Below, one piece after another: positions 1 through 9,226 of a stretch of 64,000 nt of DNA (within the stretch, counting starts at the first letter, position 1; each line of letters opens with the position of its first letter). The stretch is from NCBI RefSeq assembly GCF_013318015.2, contig NZ_CP115842.1:744001-808000 (forward strand). Direction: 5' to 3'. The position numbers and the translations under genes are program-made. Below the pieces are notes generated by a model. It worked only from the letters and a program-made list of their open reading frames with translations. It did no database searches and had not been told where the DNA came from. This DNA is from Agrobacterium tumefaciens. GTDB lineage: Bacteria; Pseudomonadota; Alphaproteobacteria; Rhizobiales; Rhizobiaceae.

Positions 1-437
1 TAATCGTCGGCGATCAGCAGACCCGCCTGCCGGTAGGTCGGGAAATTCATGTCGCCTTTGGAGAGCGCCTTGCGGAAGGCGCAACTGACCGCTTCCTCAC
101 CCAGATGCTGCATGTAAAAGGAGGTCTTGCCCTGCCGCTGTGCCATCAGCATGCGGGCATCGAAAGCCCGCAGCCGCATCATGTTCTTCAGGCCGACGAG
201 CAAATCCTCATCCGAAAGCAGCCCGGCCCACGGGCCGACAGCCTCACCCTGATGATTGAGGACGCGGATGATGGAATAGGCCAGATCGCGCATGTCTTCA
301 GGTGCTGCGTCCACCTCCGGGCGTGGCACGGAGCCGGCCTTGGGTATCTTCACATTGGAGAAATCCGGCTGGTCGCCTGGCCGCACCGCTGGTTCGGGAA
401 CATGCAGGCTGAGATGCGTGGTTTCGGTAATATCCAT
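1..437 (-). CDS. bkdA1: branched-chain 2-oxoacid dehydrogenase E1 alpha subunit, N-terminal part (runs off the left edge)
   Basis: This encodes the first 145 residues of the thiamine-diphosphate E1 alpha subunit, which decarboxylates the 2-oxo acids of Val, Leu and Ile in the cytoplasmic BCKDH complex. The visible part starts MDITETTHLSLHVPEPAVRP and contains the family segment around LLVGLKNMMRLRAFD, then RQGKTSFYMQHLGEEA and NFPTYRQAG, typical of BCKDH E1 alpha and not of pyruvate dehydrogenase. A GGAGGAG Shine-Dalgarno sits 6 bases before the ATG. The ThDP-binding motif lies beyond the edge. It is downstream of and co-oriented with the acyl-CoA dehydrogenase (44-bp gap), so it is probably co-transcribed. 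The symbol follows Pseudomonas usage. Confidence 0.9.
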   Translation of the reverse strand, partial: MDITETTHLSLHVPEPAVRPGDQPDFSNVKIPKAGSVPRPEVDAAPEDMRDLAYSIIRVLNHQGEAVGPWAGLLSDEDLLVGLKNMMRLRAFDARMLMAQRQGKTSFYMQHLGEEAVSCAFRKALSKGDMNFPTYRQAGLLIADD

Positions 438-481
438 TCTACTCCTCCCATCGCCATCTCCTCCAGACGACGAAACAATTT

Positions 482-1609
482 TCAGAGGTTTCGCGCGATG
501 ACCATGCGCTGGACATCGCTGGTTCCCTCGTAAATCTGGCAGATGCGCACATCGCGATAGATCCGTTCCACCGGATAATCCGCCATGTAGCCGTAACCGC
601 CGTGAATCTGGATGGCGTCCGAGCAGACACGCTCCGCCATTTCCGAGGCAAAGAGCTTGGCCATCGAGGCCTCCGAGAGGCAGGGCTCGCCCGCTTCCTT
701 CAGCGCCGCCGCATGCAGCACCAGTTGCCGCGCCGCCGTTATGCGCGTTGCCATATCCGCAAGCCTGAACGCCACGGCCTGATGCTCGATGATGGCTTGC
801 CCGAAGGCCTTGCGCTCGCGGGCATAATCCCGCGCCGCCTCGAAAGCCGCCTGCGCCATGCCAACCGCCTGTGCGGCAATGCCGATACGACCGCCTTCCA
901 GATTGGCGAGCGCGATGCGATACCCCTGCCCCTCTTCACCGAGCCGCAATTCGGCTGGGACCGCCATGTCGGTAAAGGCAATCTGGCAGGTATCCGAAGA
1001 ATGCAGACCGAGTTTTTCCTCGATCCTGATTACCTCGTAACCGGGCGTATCTGTCGGCACGATGAAGGCCGTGATACCTTTTTTGCCGGCAGCCGGATCG
1101 GTGATGGCAAAAACGATGATGACATCGCCGTTCTTGCCCGACGTGATGAACTGTTTTGCGCCGTCGATGATATAGCGGTCGCCATCGCGCCGCGCTTTTG
1201 TCTTCAGATTGGAGGCGTCGGAACCGGCCTGCGGTTCGGTCAGCGCAAAACCGCCGATCCATTCGCCGGAGGCGAGCTTGGGGAGGAAGCGCTGCTTCTG
1301 CTCTGCCGTGCCGAATTTCAGGATCGGCACGCAGCCAACCGAATTGTGGACGCTCATGATGGTGGAACAGGCGCCGTCACCGGCAGCGATTTCCTCCAGC
1401 GCCAGGGCGTAGGCGACAGCACCGGTTTCCGACCCGCCATAGTCCTCCGAGACCAGCATGCCGAGAAAGCCGAGTTCACCCATTTCTTTCAGCTCGTCTT
1501 TCGGGAACCGGCTTTCCCGGTCGCGCGCGGAAGCGCCGGGGGTGAGCCGCTCGCGGGCGAAATCGCGGGCCATGTCCCTGATCTGTTGCTGGGCTTCGTT
1601 CAGGATCAT
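482..1609 (-). CDS. acyl-CoA dehydrogenase, short/branched-chain type (isobutyryl- or 2-methylbutyryl-CoA)
   Basis: A 375-residue FAD enzyme oxidising an acyl-CoA to the 2-enoyl-CoA. ACAD signatures are in order: [13 protein letters not shown] near residue 130 (flavin contact), the LGLHSSD loop, RKAFGQAI near 270, QIHGGYGY, and YEGTSD near the C-terminus, whose Glu361 is at the catalytic-base position of short-chain and short/branched-chain dehydrogenases. The isovaleryl-CoA enzyme has Gly there, so this is not a second copy of the gene at 3523. It lies 12 bp downstream of the thiolase and upstream of BCKDH E1 alpha, which suits isobutyryl-CoA or 2-methylbutyryl-CoA as substrate (inference). 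Exact substrate cannot be read from sequence. Confidence 0.88.
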   Translation of the reverse strand: MILNEAQQQIRDMARDFARERLTPGASARDRESRFPKDELKEMGELGFLGMLVSEDYGGSETGAVAYALALEEIAAGDGACSTIMSVHNSVGCVPILKFGTAEQKQRFLPKLASGEWIGGFALTEPQAGSDASNLKTKARRDGDRYIIDGAKQFITSGKNGDVIIVFAITDPAAGKKGITAFIVPTDTPGYEVIRIEEKLGLHSSDTCQIAFTDMAVPAELRLGEEGQGYRIALANLEGGRIGIAAQAVGMAQAAFEAARDYARERKAFGQAIIEHQAVAFRLADMATRITAARQLVLHAAALKEAGEPCLSEASMAKLFASEMAERVCSDAIQIHGGYGYMADYPVERIYRDVRICQIYEGTSDVQRMVIARNL

Positions 1610-1621
1610 CTCCGCCTCCCT

Positions 1622-2785
1622 TCAGTGCCGCTCGACCGCAAGCGCAGTCGCCTCGCCGCCGCCGATGCAGACGGCGGCAACGCCGCGTTTCAGTCCGTGA
1701 CGCTGCAAAGCGGCCAGCAACGTGACGACGATGCGTGCACCGGAAGCCCCGATGGGATGGCCGAGCGCGCAGGCGCCGCCATGCACATTCACCTTCTCAT
1801 GTGGCAGATCGAGATCACGCATGGCCGCCATCACCACAACCGCGAAAGCCTCGTTGATTTCGAACAGATCGACATCCTTCGCCGACCAGCCGGTTTTTTC
1901 GAACAGCTTTGTCATCGCGCCGATGGGAGCCGTCGGATATCTGGCAGGTGCATCCGCATGGGATGCCTGACCGATAATGGTCGCCAGCGGTGAAAGGCCT
2001 CGTCTTTCCGCTTCGGAACGGCGCGTGACAACGAGAGCGGCTGCGCCATCCGAAATAGAACTGGAATTCGCCGCCGTCACCGTTCCGCCGTCGCGAAAGG
2101 CGGGCTTCAGCTGCGGTATCTTTTCCGGCTTTGCCTTCCCCGGCAACTCGTCCACGCCATCATCGCCAACAGGCGCGATTTCCGCTTCGAACGCACCTTC
2201 CTCTATGGCGCGTCGCGCCCGTTCCAGTGAGGCGAGCGCAAAATCATCCTGCATCGCGCGAGTGAATTGATACTCTTGCGCGCAATCTTCAGCAAAAGTC
2301 CCCATCAGCCTGCCCTTGTCATAGGCGTCTTCGAGACCGTCGAGAAACATGTGGTCGGTGAGCTTGCCGTGGCCAAGACGATAGCCGTTGCGGGCGCGGT
2401 CCAGCAGATAAGGGGCGTTGCTCATGCTTTCCATGCCACCTGCAAGCACGATGGAAGAGCTTCCCGCCGCAAGCTGGTCATGTGCCAGCATGATCGCTTT
2501 CATGCCCGAGCCACACATCTTGTTGATTGTTGTTGCGCCAACCGAGTTGGGAATGGCGGCGGCAATCGCTGCCTGTCTGGCAGGAGCCTGTCCCTGCCCG
2601 GCTGAGAGCACGCAGCCCATCAGCACATCGTCAATGTCAGCGGAAGAAATTGCAGCACGTTCGACGGCCGCGCGGATTGCCGCCGCCCCAAGATCGGACG
2701 CCGCCACCGATTTGAATTCGCCCTGGAACCCACCCATAGCAGTACGGGCGGCCCCGACGATAACGACAGGGTCATGCACAGCCAA
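1622..2785 (-). CDS. acetyl-CoA acyltransferase (thiolase), TTG start
   Basis: A degradative/biosynthetic-type thiolase that cleaves a 3-ketoacyl-CoA with CoA, or condenses two acyl-CoAs in reverse. Cys91 in INKMCGSGMKA is the acyl-accepting nucleophile; NEAFAVV, GGACALGHPIGASGARI and the C-terminal CIGGGEA loop supply the other catalytic His and Cys. I chose a TTG start at 2785 because GGGAGGTG lies 3 bases before it and the protein then begins AVHDPVVIVGAARTA, as family members do (387 residues). An ATG at 2830 would add 15 residues that do not look like thiolase. First gene of the minus-strand run; in isoleucine breakdown it would split 2-methylacetoacetyl-CoA (inference). Confidence 0.88.
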   Translation of the reverse strand: MAVHDPVVIVGAARTAMGGFQGEFKSVAASDLGAAAIRAAVERAAISSADIDDVLMGCVLSAGQGQAPARQAAIAAAIPNSVGATTINKMCGSGMKAIMLAHDQLAAGSSSIVLAGGMESMSNAPYLLDRARNGYRLGHGKLTDHMFLDGLEDAYDKGRLMGTFAEDCAQEYQFTRAMQDDFALASLERARRAIEEGAFEAEIAPVGDDGVDELPGKAKPEKIPQLKPAFRDGGTVTAANSSSISDGAAALVVTRRSEAERRGLSPLATIIGQASHADAPARYPTAPIGAMTKLFEKTGWSAKDVDLFEINEAFAVVVMAAMRDLDLPHEKVNVHGGACALGHPIGASGARIVVTLLAALQRHGLKRGVAAVCIGGGEATALAVERH

Positions 2786-2967
2786 ATTCACCTCCCTTGG
2801 CCATCCTCCCACCGAGAGAACGACCGTCATCGCAATCTCCTCCAGACCGCGACTGACGTGAACGCTATCACTATCTCGAATTCATTTCAAAGCTATTTTG
2901 ATTGACAGTTTTTTGATTGGCGATATCTTTGATCCAACAATTAGTCATATCATAGAGCAAATGATCC
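2786..2967. promoter_or_regulatory. divergent promoter region with AT-rich direct repeats, thiolase / lrp-type gene
   Basis: This gap separates the minus-strand acyl-CoA operon from the plus-strand regulator and is markedly AT-rich from 2870 to 2965. A possible sigma70 promoter for the regulator is TTGACA (2902-2907) with TATCTT (2924-2929), 16-bp spacing. TTTTGATTG occurs twice as a direct repeat (2896-2904 and 2911-2919), overlapping this promoter, a plausible site for the adjacent Lrp-family protein. Repeat and hexamers are seen; binding is inference. Confidence 0.5.
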
Positions 2968-3441
2968 ATGATTGAGCTCGACAGTTTCGACCAGAAGATT
3001 CTCCATGTGCTTGGCGATGACGGGCGTGTGAGCTGGCGCGATCTGGCAGCCCGGATCGGGCTTTCCTTCACGCCGACACTGCGCCGCGTGCGCAAGCTGG
3101 AAGAAGAAGGCATCATTCGCGGTTATACCGCCGTGTTCGATGAGAACCGGCTGCTCGGCAATATGGGCGTCTTCATTTCCGTCACGCTGGAACGGCAGAT
3201 AAAGGAAGCGCTGACGACGTTCGAGCACCATGTCGCCTCCATTCCGGAAGTGGTGGGCGGCTACCAGACGAGCGGCAGTTCCGACTATCTCATTCATGCC
3301 ATGGTGCGGGATCTACCGCATTATCAGCAGCTTCTGGATTTCCTGACCACGGTTCCCGGTGTGTCGCGCATCCAGTCCAATTTCGCCATCAAGACATTCG
3401 TGCGCCGTTCCGCCGCCTTCACCGGAGGTGACGCGCCATAA
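2968..3441 (+). CDS. Lrp/AsnC-family transcriptional regulator (BkdR-like)
   Basis: A 157-residue Lrp/AsnC protein. Residues 1-60 form the winged helix-turn-helix: LDSFDQKILHVLGDDGRVSW, then the recognition-helix region LAARIGLSFTPTLRRVRKLEEEGII, then the wing GYTAVFD. The C-terminal RAM ligand domain has the usual VVGGYQTSGSSDYLIHAMV segment near 95-115. Such proteins respond to amino acids and often control branched-chain amino acid or 2-oxoacid catabolism (BkdR in Pseudomonas). Divergence from the thiolase operon and position just ahead of the leucine-degradation genes make it the likely local activator of both, and autoregulated; that is inference. Confidence 0.88.
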   Translation: MIELDSFDQKILHVLGDDGRVSWRDLAARIGLSFTPTLRRVRKLEEEGIIRGYTAVFDENRLLGNMGVFISVTLERQIKEALTTFEHHVASIPEVVGGYQTSGSSDYLIHAMVRDLPHYQQLLDFLTTVPGVSRIQSNFAIKTFVRRSAAFTGGDAP

Positions 3442-3522
3442 ATGAGAGTTGCCAGCACGGAGGAGGTGCTGGCCGCTGACGAGAGGGACGGAGACAAATG
3501 GCCGTCCGGAGGAGGAGACGCG

Positions 3523-4695
3523 ATGAGTTTGAACCTCGCCGCCATTTTCGATGCCGATCTCGGCCCGGAAATCGCAGCATTGCGCGACAGCGCAAGAGCA
3601 TTCGCAGACGATGAAATAGCGCCGCTCGCAGCAGAAATCGATCGCAACGATCAGTTTCCGCGCCAGCTCTGGCCGCGGATGGGTGAACTCGGTCTGCACG
3701 GTATTACCGTTTCGGAGGAATTCGGCGGTGCTGACATGGGCTATCTCGCTCATTGCGTGGCGATGGAGGAGATAAGCCGCGCTTCCGCGTCCATCGGCCT
3801 GTCCTATGGCGCCCATTCCAACCTCTGCATCAACCAGATTCATCGCTGGGGAACGGAAGAGCAGAAGCGGCGATATCTGCCGAAGCTGGTTTCGGGCGAG
3901 CATGTCGGTTCGCTCGCCATGAGCGAGACGGAGGCCGGCTCGGATGTCGTCTCGATGCGGCTGAAGGCGGAACGTAAGGGCGACGTCTATGTGCTGAACG
4001 GCACAAAGATGTGGATCACCAACGGTCACGAGGCAGACACGCTGGTTGTCTACGCCAAGACGGACATGTCCGCCGGTGCGCGTGGCATCACGGCCTTTCT
4101 GATCGAAAAAGGCTTCAAGGGTTTTCGCCCCGCACAAAAACTCGACAAGCTTGGCATGCGCGGCTCACCCACCTCCGAACTGGTGTTTACGGATTGCGAG
4201 GTCCCGGAGGAAAACCTCCTCGGGCGCTTGAACGACGGCGTGACGGTGCTGATGAGCGGGCTTGATTACGAGCGCGCGGTGCTGGCTGCCGGCCCTGTTG
4301 GCATCATGCAGGCGGCTATCGATCTGGTGCTACCCTATGCGCGCGAGCGCAAGCAATTCGGCAAGCCGATCGGCGAATTCCAGCTGGTGCAGGGAAAGCT
4401 TGCCGATATCTATTCGGCCATGAACGCCTCCCGCGCCTATGTCTATGCCGTGGCGCGCGCCTGCGACAATGGCCGCATCACAAGGCAGGATGCGGCAGGT
4501 GCGATCCTGTTTGCCGCCGAGCGGGCGACGCGAGTTGCACTGGATGCAATCCAGCTTCTCGGCGGTTCCGGCTATGTCAATGAAAGTCCGGCCGGGCGGC
4601 TGCTTCGGGACGCCAAGCTTTATGAAATCGGCGCGGGCACCAGCGAAATCCGCCGGATGCTGATCGGCCGCGAACTGGTCAAAGGCAATGGGTGA
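3523..4695 (+). CDS. liuA: isovaleryl-CoA dehydrogenase
   Basis: Oxidises isovaleryl-CoA to 3-methylcrotonyl-CoA, the first committed acyl-CoA step of leucine breakdown. It is a 390-residue [16 protein letters not shown] (flavin contact), [23 protein letters not shown], and [10 protein letters not shown], whose Glu250 is the catalytic base peculiar to isovaleryl-CoA dehydrogenases. The usual C-terminal Glu position is Gly (YEIGAGTSE), as expected. I chose ATG 3523 because GGAGGAGG lies just upstream and the N-terminus matches family length. ATG 3442, abutting the regulator stop, would add 27 residues without a good ribosome site. First enzyme of a tight six-gene-like run. Confidence 0.93.
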   Translation: MSLNLAAIFDADLGPEIAALRDSARAFADDEIAPLAAEIDRNDQFPRQLWPRMGELGLHGITVSEEFGGADMGYLAHCVAMEEISRASASIGLSYGAHSNLCINQIHRWGTEEQKRRYLPKLVSGEHVGSLAMSETEAGSDVVSMRLKAERKGDVYVLNGTKMWITNGHEADTLVVYAKTDMSAGARGITAFLIEKGFKGFRPAQKLDKLGMRGSPTSELVFTDCEVPEENLLGRLNDGVTVLMSGLDYERAVLAAGPVGIMQAAIDLVLPYARERKQFGKPIGEFQLVQGKLADIYSAMNASRAYVYAVARACDNGRITRQDAAGAILFAAERATRVALDAIQLLGGSGYVNESPAGRLLRDAKLYEIGAGTSEIRRMLIGRELVKGNG

Positions 4696-4703
4696 GGAAT
4701 GCG

Positions 4704-6305
4704 ATGAAGCTTACATCCAGTCTGAACCGCGATCCTACCTTTTCCGCCAACGTCACCTTCATGTCGGGCCTGGTGGATGACCTGCGGCAGCATGTCGAAA
4801 AAATCTCCAAGGGCGGCGGCGACAAGGCGCGCGAACGGCATCTGTCACGCGGCAAATTGCTTGCGCGCGACCGGATAGAAGCACTGCTCGATCCCGGGAG
4901 TCCGTTTCTCGAATTCTCGCAATTCGCAGCATACGAGGTCTACGACGAACCCGTTCCGGCCGCCGGCATCGTCACCGGCATCGGCCGGGTCGCAGGCCGT
5001 GAATGCGTCATCGTGGCCAATGACGCGACGGTGAAAGGCGGCACCTATTATCCGCTGACGGTCAAGAAACATCTGCGCGCGCAAGAGATCGCTGCCGACA
5101 ACCACCTGCCCTGCATTTATCTGGTCGATTCCGGCGGTGCGAACCTTCCCAATCAGGACGAGGTTTTTCCCGACCGCGATCATTTCGGCCGCATCTTTTA
5201 CAATCAGGCCAATATGTCGGCGGCAGGCATCGCCCAGATCGCAGTCGTGATGGGAAGCTGTACGGCTGGTGGGGCCTATGTGCCGGCTATGAGCGACCAG
5301 TCCGTGATCGTCAAAAATCAGGGCACGATCTTCCTCGGCGGTCCGCCGCTGGTGAAGGCCGCAACGGGCGAAGTGGTGACTGCGGAAGAACTGGGTGGCG
5401 CGGATGTGCATTCGCGGCAATCCGGCGTGACTGATCACTATGCCCACGATGACCGCCACGCGCTTTCGCTGACCCGAAGGATCGTCTCCACCCTCAACCG
5501 CCGCAAACGCGTGGAGCTGGATATTCGCGAACCCGCAGAACCGCTTTATCCATCGGAGGAGCTTTACGGCATCGTGCCCACCGATACGCGCAAGCCTTTC
5601 GAGGTGCGCGAGATCATCGCGCGTCTGGTGGATGGCTCCGAATTCGACGAGTTCAAGGCGCTTTATGGCACGACGCTTGTGTGCGGTTTCGCCCATATCC
5701 ACGGTTATCCCGTCGGCATCGTCGCCAATAACGGCATTCTGTTTTCGGAATCGGCGCTGAAGGGCGCGCATTTCATCGAACTCTGCTGCCAGCGCGGCAT
5801 TCCCCTGGTTTTCCTGCAGAACATAACCGGCTTCATGGTCGGCAAGGCCTATGAGGCCGATGGTATCGCCAAGGATGGCGCCAAGCTCGTTACGGCCGTT
5901 GCATCGGCTAAAGTGCCGAAATTCACCGTCATTATCGGCGGCTCCTTCGGTGCGGGCAATTACGGCATGTGCGGGCGCGCCTATTCGCCGCGCTTTTTGT
6001 GGATGTGGCCGAATGCGCGCATTTCCGTCATGGGCGGCGAGCAGGCGGCATCCGTTCTGGCGCAAATCCGGCGCGACGGCATCGAGGCGGATGGCCGCCA
6101 CTGGTCCAAGGAGGGCGAGGAGGCGTTCAAACAGCCGATCCGGGAAAAATACGAGCGGGAAGGTCACCCCTATTATGCCAGTGCAAGGCTGTGGGACGAT
6201 GGCATCATCGACCCGAAGGACACCCGCCTCGTGCTCGGCCTTGGCCTGTCGGCCGCGCTGAACGCGCCGATTGAACCCACCCGTTTCGGCATATTCAGGA
6301 TGTGA
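4704..6305 (+). CDS. liuB: methylcrotonoyl-CoA carboxylase beta subunit (carboxyltransferase)
   Basis: The 533-residue carboxyltransferase half of 3-methylcrotonyl-CoA carboxylase, moving CO2 from biotin to the acyl-CoA to make 3-methylglutaconyl-CoA. Visible features are the N-terminal [20 protein letters not shown], the oxyanion-hole [15 protein letters not shown] segment, the second crotonase-like domain with [11 protein letters not shown], and [20 protein letters not shown] followed by [15 protein letters not shown], all diagnostic of the MCC/PCC beta family; the [14 protein letters not shown] segment favours MCC. ATG 4704 is preferred, with GAGGA 5 bases upstream; a GTG at 4692 overlapping the previous stop would add four residues. 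Followed 7 bp later by the alpha subunit. Confidence 0.94.
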   Translation: MKLTSSLNRDPTFSANVTFMSGLVDDLRQHVEKISKGGGDKARERHLSRGKLLARDRIEALLDPGSPFLEFSQFAAYEVYDEPVPAAGIVTGIGRVAGRECVIVANDATVKGGTYYPLTVKKHLRAQEIAADNHLPCIYLVDSGGANLPNQDEVFPDRDHFGRIFYNQANMSAAGIAQIAVVMGSCTAGGAYVPAMSDQSVIVKNQGTIFLGGPPLVKAATGEVVTAEELGGADVHSRQSGVTDHYAHDDRHALSLTRRIVSTLNRRKRVELDIREPAEPLYPSEELYGIVPTDTRKPFEVREIIARLVDGSEFDEFKALYGTTLVCGFAHIHGYPVGIVANNGILFSESALKGAHFIELCCQRGIPLVFLQNITGFMVGKAYEADGIAKDGAKLVTAVASAKVPKFTVIIGGSFGAGNYGMCGRAYSPRFLWMWPNARISVMGGEQAASVLAQIRRDGIEADGRHWSKEGEEAFKQPIREKYEREGHPYYASARLWDDGIIDPKDTRLVLGLGLSAALNAPIEPTRFGIFRM

Positions 6306-6312
6306 GGCGACG

Positions 6313-8298
6313 ATGTTCTCAAAAATACTGATCGCCAACCGCGGCGAAATCGCCTGCCGGATCATCCGCACCGCCCGCAAGATGGGCATCCGCACCGTCG
6401 CGGTCTATTCGGATGCCGACCGCGACGCCATGCATGTGGCGCTGGCCGACGAGGCCATTGCGATCGGTCCTGCACCTGCCCGCTCGTCGTATCTCGATGC
6501 TGAAAAGATCATCGCCGCCGCACAGGCAAGCGGCGCGCAAGCCATTCATCCCGGTTACGGTTTTCTCTCGGAGAATGCCGGTTTCGCCGAAGCCTGCGCC
6601 TCTGCCGGCATCATTTTCATCGGCCCGACACCCGATGCCATCCGCGCCATGGGCGGAAAAAGCGAGGCGAAGGCGCTTATGGCGCAGGCGGGCGTTCCCG
6701 TGGTGCCCGGCTATCACGGCGAGGATCAGGCCGACGAAAAGCTTGCCGGCGAGGCAGAAGCCATCGGCTATCCGGTTTTACTCAAGGCTTCAGCTGGCGG
6801 CGGTGGCAAGGGCATGCGCGTTGTCCGTGAAAAGCGTGAATTTGCGGCAGAGCTCGCCGGCGCAAAACGCGAAGCGCTCGCCGCCTTCGGCAATGACCGT
6901 ATGCTGATCGAGAAATATCTGGAACGGCCGCGACATGTGGAGGTGCAGGTCTTTGCCGATGGCCATGGCAATTGTCTTTCGCTTTTCGAGCGCGATTGCT
7001 CGATCCAGCGCCGGCACCAGAAAGTCATAGAGGAGGCCCCTGCCCCCGGCCTGCCCGATACGCTCAGGCAACGCATGTACAACGCGGCGGTGGCCGCCGC
7101 CCGCGCCATCGACTATCGCGGGGCTGGAACGGTGGAGTTCCTGCTCGACCCGTCCGGCGCGTTCTATTTCATGGAAATGAACACCAGGCTTCAGGTCGAG
7201 CATCCGGTCACGGAATATATTACCGGGCTCGATCTGGTAGAATGGCAGATCCGTGTTGCGAATGGAGAGGCGCTGCCGGACGACTGGGGCAATCTGCGCA
7301 TCAACGGCCATGCCATCGAGGCACGGATTTACGCCGAAGACCCGACGCATGATTTTCTGCCGTCAATCGGCACGGTCAGCCACCTCGCCTTTCCGGAAGA
7401 AGGACCTCACCTTAGGATAGATAGCGGCATACGCACCGGCGACGCCATCAGCGTGCACTATGATCCGATGATCGCCAAGCTGATCGTCTGGGACTACGAC
7501 CGTCCGTCTGCCGTGCGGCGTCTGCGTCTTGCACTCGAAAAACTGGCGATTTGCGGCGTCACCAGCAATGCCGCCTTTCTGACACGGCTTGCGGGGCTGG
7601 ACGCTTTCGCCGCCGCCGAACTCGATACCGGCTTCATAGCCCGCAACGAAGCGGCGCTCTTTGCCCCCGGAGCCACGAGCGAGAACGAAATAGCTTTGGC
7701 CACGCTCGGCCTGCTTCTCTCACGCCGGAACGGGGCCAAGCCGCAGGCCGATCCTTATAGCCCTTGGAACAATACGAACTCTTTCCGCCTCAATGCGCCA
7801 GCGCGGGAAACCCTGCGTTTCGTCCTGGATCAACAGCCGGTCGATGTCGCCGTTACACATGAGCCAGATGGTTTTTCACTGGAGATCGGCACGCGGGCAA
7901 TCCGCGCTCATGGCAGCATCTCACAAGACGGCGCACTGCGGGCGACCGTCGATGGCAGGCAAAGGCAGTGCCGTTTCTTTGCCAGCGATAACGGCCACGC
8001 GCTTTTTCTGGATGGCGAGCACTATCGCATCAGCCAGCCCGACCCGGTCGATGTAGCTGATACCTCCACCCATACCGGCGGTCTGGAAGCCCCGATGCCC
8101 GGCGTCATCCGCGCCATTCTAAGCAAGCAGGGCGCAGCGGTTGAGGCCGGTGACGCGCTTGTGGTGATGGAGGCGATGAAAATGGAGCACACTATCCGTG
8201 CGCCAGCAAAAGGCACCGTCACCGCCATCAACTGCGCCGAAGGTAATATGGTCGAAGCCGGCGCCATGCTGGTGGATTTCGAACCGGAGGGCGCATGA
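6313..8298 (+). CDS. liuD: methylcrotonoyl-CoA carboxylase alpha subunit (biotin carboxylase plus biotin carrier)
   Basis: The 661-residue biotin-containing subunit. It carboxylates its own biotin with ATP and bicarbonate and hands it to the beta subunit. The biotin carboxylase domain starts MFSKILIANRGEIACRI, has HPGYGFLSEN, the ATP-grasp glycine loop KASAGGGGKGM near 165, and MNTRLQVEHPVTEYITG near 290. The C-terminal biotinyl domain carries EAMKMEH, with Lys623 as the biotinylation site, about 38 residues from the end as usual. ATG 6313 is chosen: GAGG lies upstream and the family N-terminus begins there. A one-base gap separates its stop from the lyase start. Confidence 0.94.
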   Translation: MFSKILIANRGEIACRIIRTARKMGIRTVAVYSDADRDAMHVALADEAIAIGPAPARSSYLDAEKIIAAAQASGAQAIHPGYGFLSENAGFAEACASAGIIFIGPTPDAIRAMGGKSEAKALMAQAGVPVVPGYHGEDQADEKLAGEAEAIGYPVLLKASAGGGGKGMRVVREKREFAAELAGAKREALAAFGNDRMLIEKYLERPRHVEVQVFADGHGNCLSLFERDCSIQRRHQKVIEEAPAPGLPDTLRQRMYNAAVAAARAIDYRGAGTVEFLLDPSGAFYFMEMNTRLQVEHPVTEYITGLDLVEWQIRVANGEALPDDWGNLRINGHAIEARIYAEDPTHDFLPSIGTVSHLAFPEEGPHLRIDSGIRTGDAISVHYDPMIAKLIVWDYDRPSAVRRLRLALEKLAICGVTSNAAFLTRLAGLDAFAAAELDTGFIARNEAALFAPGATSENEIALATLGLLLSRRNGAKPQADPYSPWNNTNSFRLNAPARETLRFVLDQQPVDVAVTHEPDGFSLEIGTRAIRAHGSISQDGALRATVDGRQRQCRFFASDNGHALFLDGEHYRISQPDPVDVADTSTHTGGLEAPMPGVIRAILSKQGAAVEAGDALVVMEAMKMEHTIRAPAKGTVTAINCAEGNMVEAGAMLVDFEPEGA

Positions 8299-8299
8299 G

Positions 8300-9226
8300 A
8301 TGGCCTTGCCCAAAACCGTCAAGATCGTCGAGGTCGGCGCACGTGATGGCCTGCAAAACGAAACTGCTGAGGTTCCCACCGCCTTCAAGATCAGGTTGAT
8401 CGAGCGGCTGGCTGCGGCCGGATTGGCGGCGGTGGAGGCAGGAGCGTTCGTTTCGCCAAAAAAAGTTCCGCAAATGGCAGGGTCGAAGGAGGTGCTTCTA
8501 GGCCTCAAACGACATCCCAATACCGGCTATCCGGCGCTCGTTCCCAATATCAAGGGTTTCGAGGCCGCCGTTGAAGCCGGTGTGACGGAGATAGCCGTTT
8601 TCGTCTCCGCATCCGAAGGCTTCAGCCAGCACAATATCGCCTGTTCGCGCGCCGAAAGCCTCGAGCGCCTGCGCGATGTTTCGGAGGCAGCGGCCAGCCG
8701 TAACATCCGCATGCGCGGCTATGTCTCCTGCATCGCCGGTTGCCCCTATGACGGCGCGGTCGCACCCGATGATGTGGCGGCGATGGCCGAAGCGCTTGTC
8801 GCCATGGGATGCTACGAAATCTCGCTCGGCGATACGATTGGCGTCGGCACGGCCGGGCAAATCCGCAAGCTCATCCAACATGTATCGACCCGCATCCCGC
8901 GCGAAAAACTCGCCATGCATTTCCACGACACCTATGGGCAGGGCGTCGCCAATGTGCTGGCTTCGCTTGAGGAAGGTATTTGTGTGTTCGACAGTTCCGT
9001 GGCCGGGCTCGGCGGTTGCCCCTTTGCGCCGGGCGCAAGCGGCAATGTCGCCACCGAAGACGTTATTTATCTGCTGCACGGGCTTGGCATCAAAACCGGC
9101 ATCGACCTGATGGCGGTGGCGAGAACGGGAGACTGGATAAGTCGCCATCTCGGCAGGGCAAATGCGGCACGCGCAGGTAAGGCACTGCTTGCCGTAAAGA
9201 TGGAGGATAATGCACATGGTGGGTGA
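8300..9226 (+). CDS. liuE: hydroxymethylglutaryl-CoA lyase
   Basis: Splits HMG-CoA into acetoacetate and acetyl-CoA, the last leucine-specific step. The 308-residue TIM-barrel protein starts with KIVEVGARDGLQNE, the substrate and metal-binding strand, and has SLGDTIGVGT, the metal-binding MHFHDTYGQG pair, and GLGGCPFAPGASGNVATED, whose Cys is the catalytic residue of the DRE-TIM lyase signature. The start directly follows the MCC alpha stop, and the stop overlaps the start of the next gene by 17 bases, so translation is probably coupled. Confidence 0.94.
   Translation: MALPKTVKIVEVGARDGLQNETAEVPTAFKIRLIERLAAAGLAAVEAGAFVSPKKVPQMAGSKEVLLGLKRHPNTGYPALVPNIKGFEAAVEAGVTEIAVFVSASEGFSQHNIACSRAESLERLRDVSEAAASRNIRMRGYVSCIAGCPYDGAVAPDDVAAMAEALVAMGCYEISLGDTIGVGTAGQIRKLIQHVSTRIPREKLAMHFHDTYGQGVANVLASLEEGICVFDSSVAGLGGCPFAPGASGNVATEDVIYLLHGLGIKTGIDLMAVARTGDWISRHLGRANAARAGKALLAVKMEDNAHGG

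Noticed and set aside
602..1993. 463-codon plus-strand frame over the acyl-CoA dehydrogenase and thiolase
   Set aside because: Spans two real minus-strand genes in antisense, with no domain and no promoter context.
3442..3522. Earlier start for isovaleryl-CoA dehydrogenase abutting the regulator stop
   Set aside because: Weak ribosome site and 27 unlike-family residues; GGAGGAGG precedes ATG 3523.
4845..6395. 516-codon open frame antisense to the carboxylase beta gene
   Set aside because: Shadow of a strongly supported gene; no family signature in its translation.
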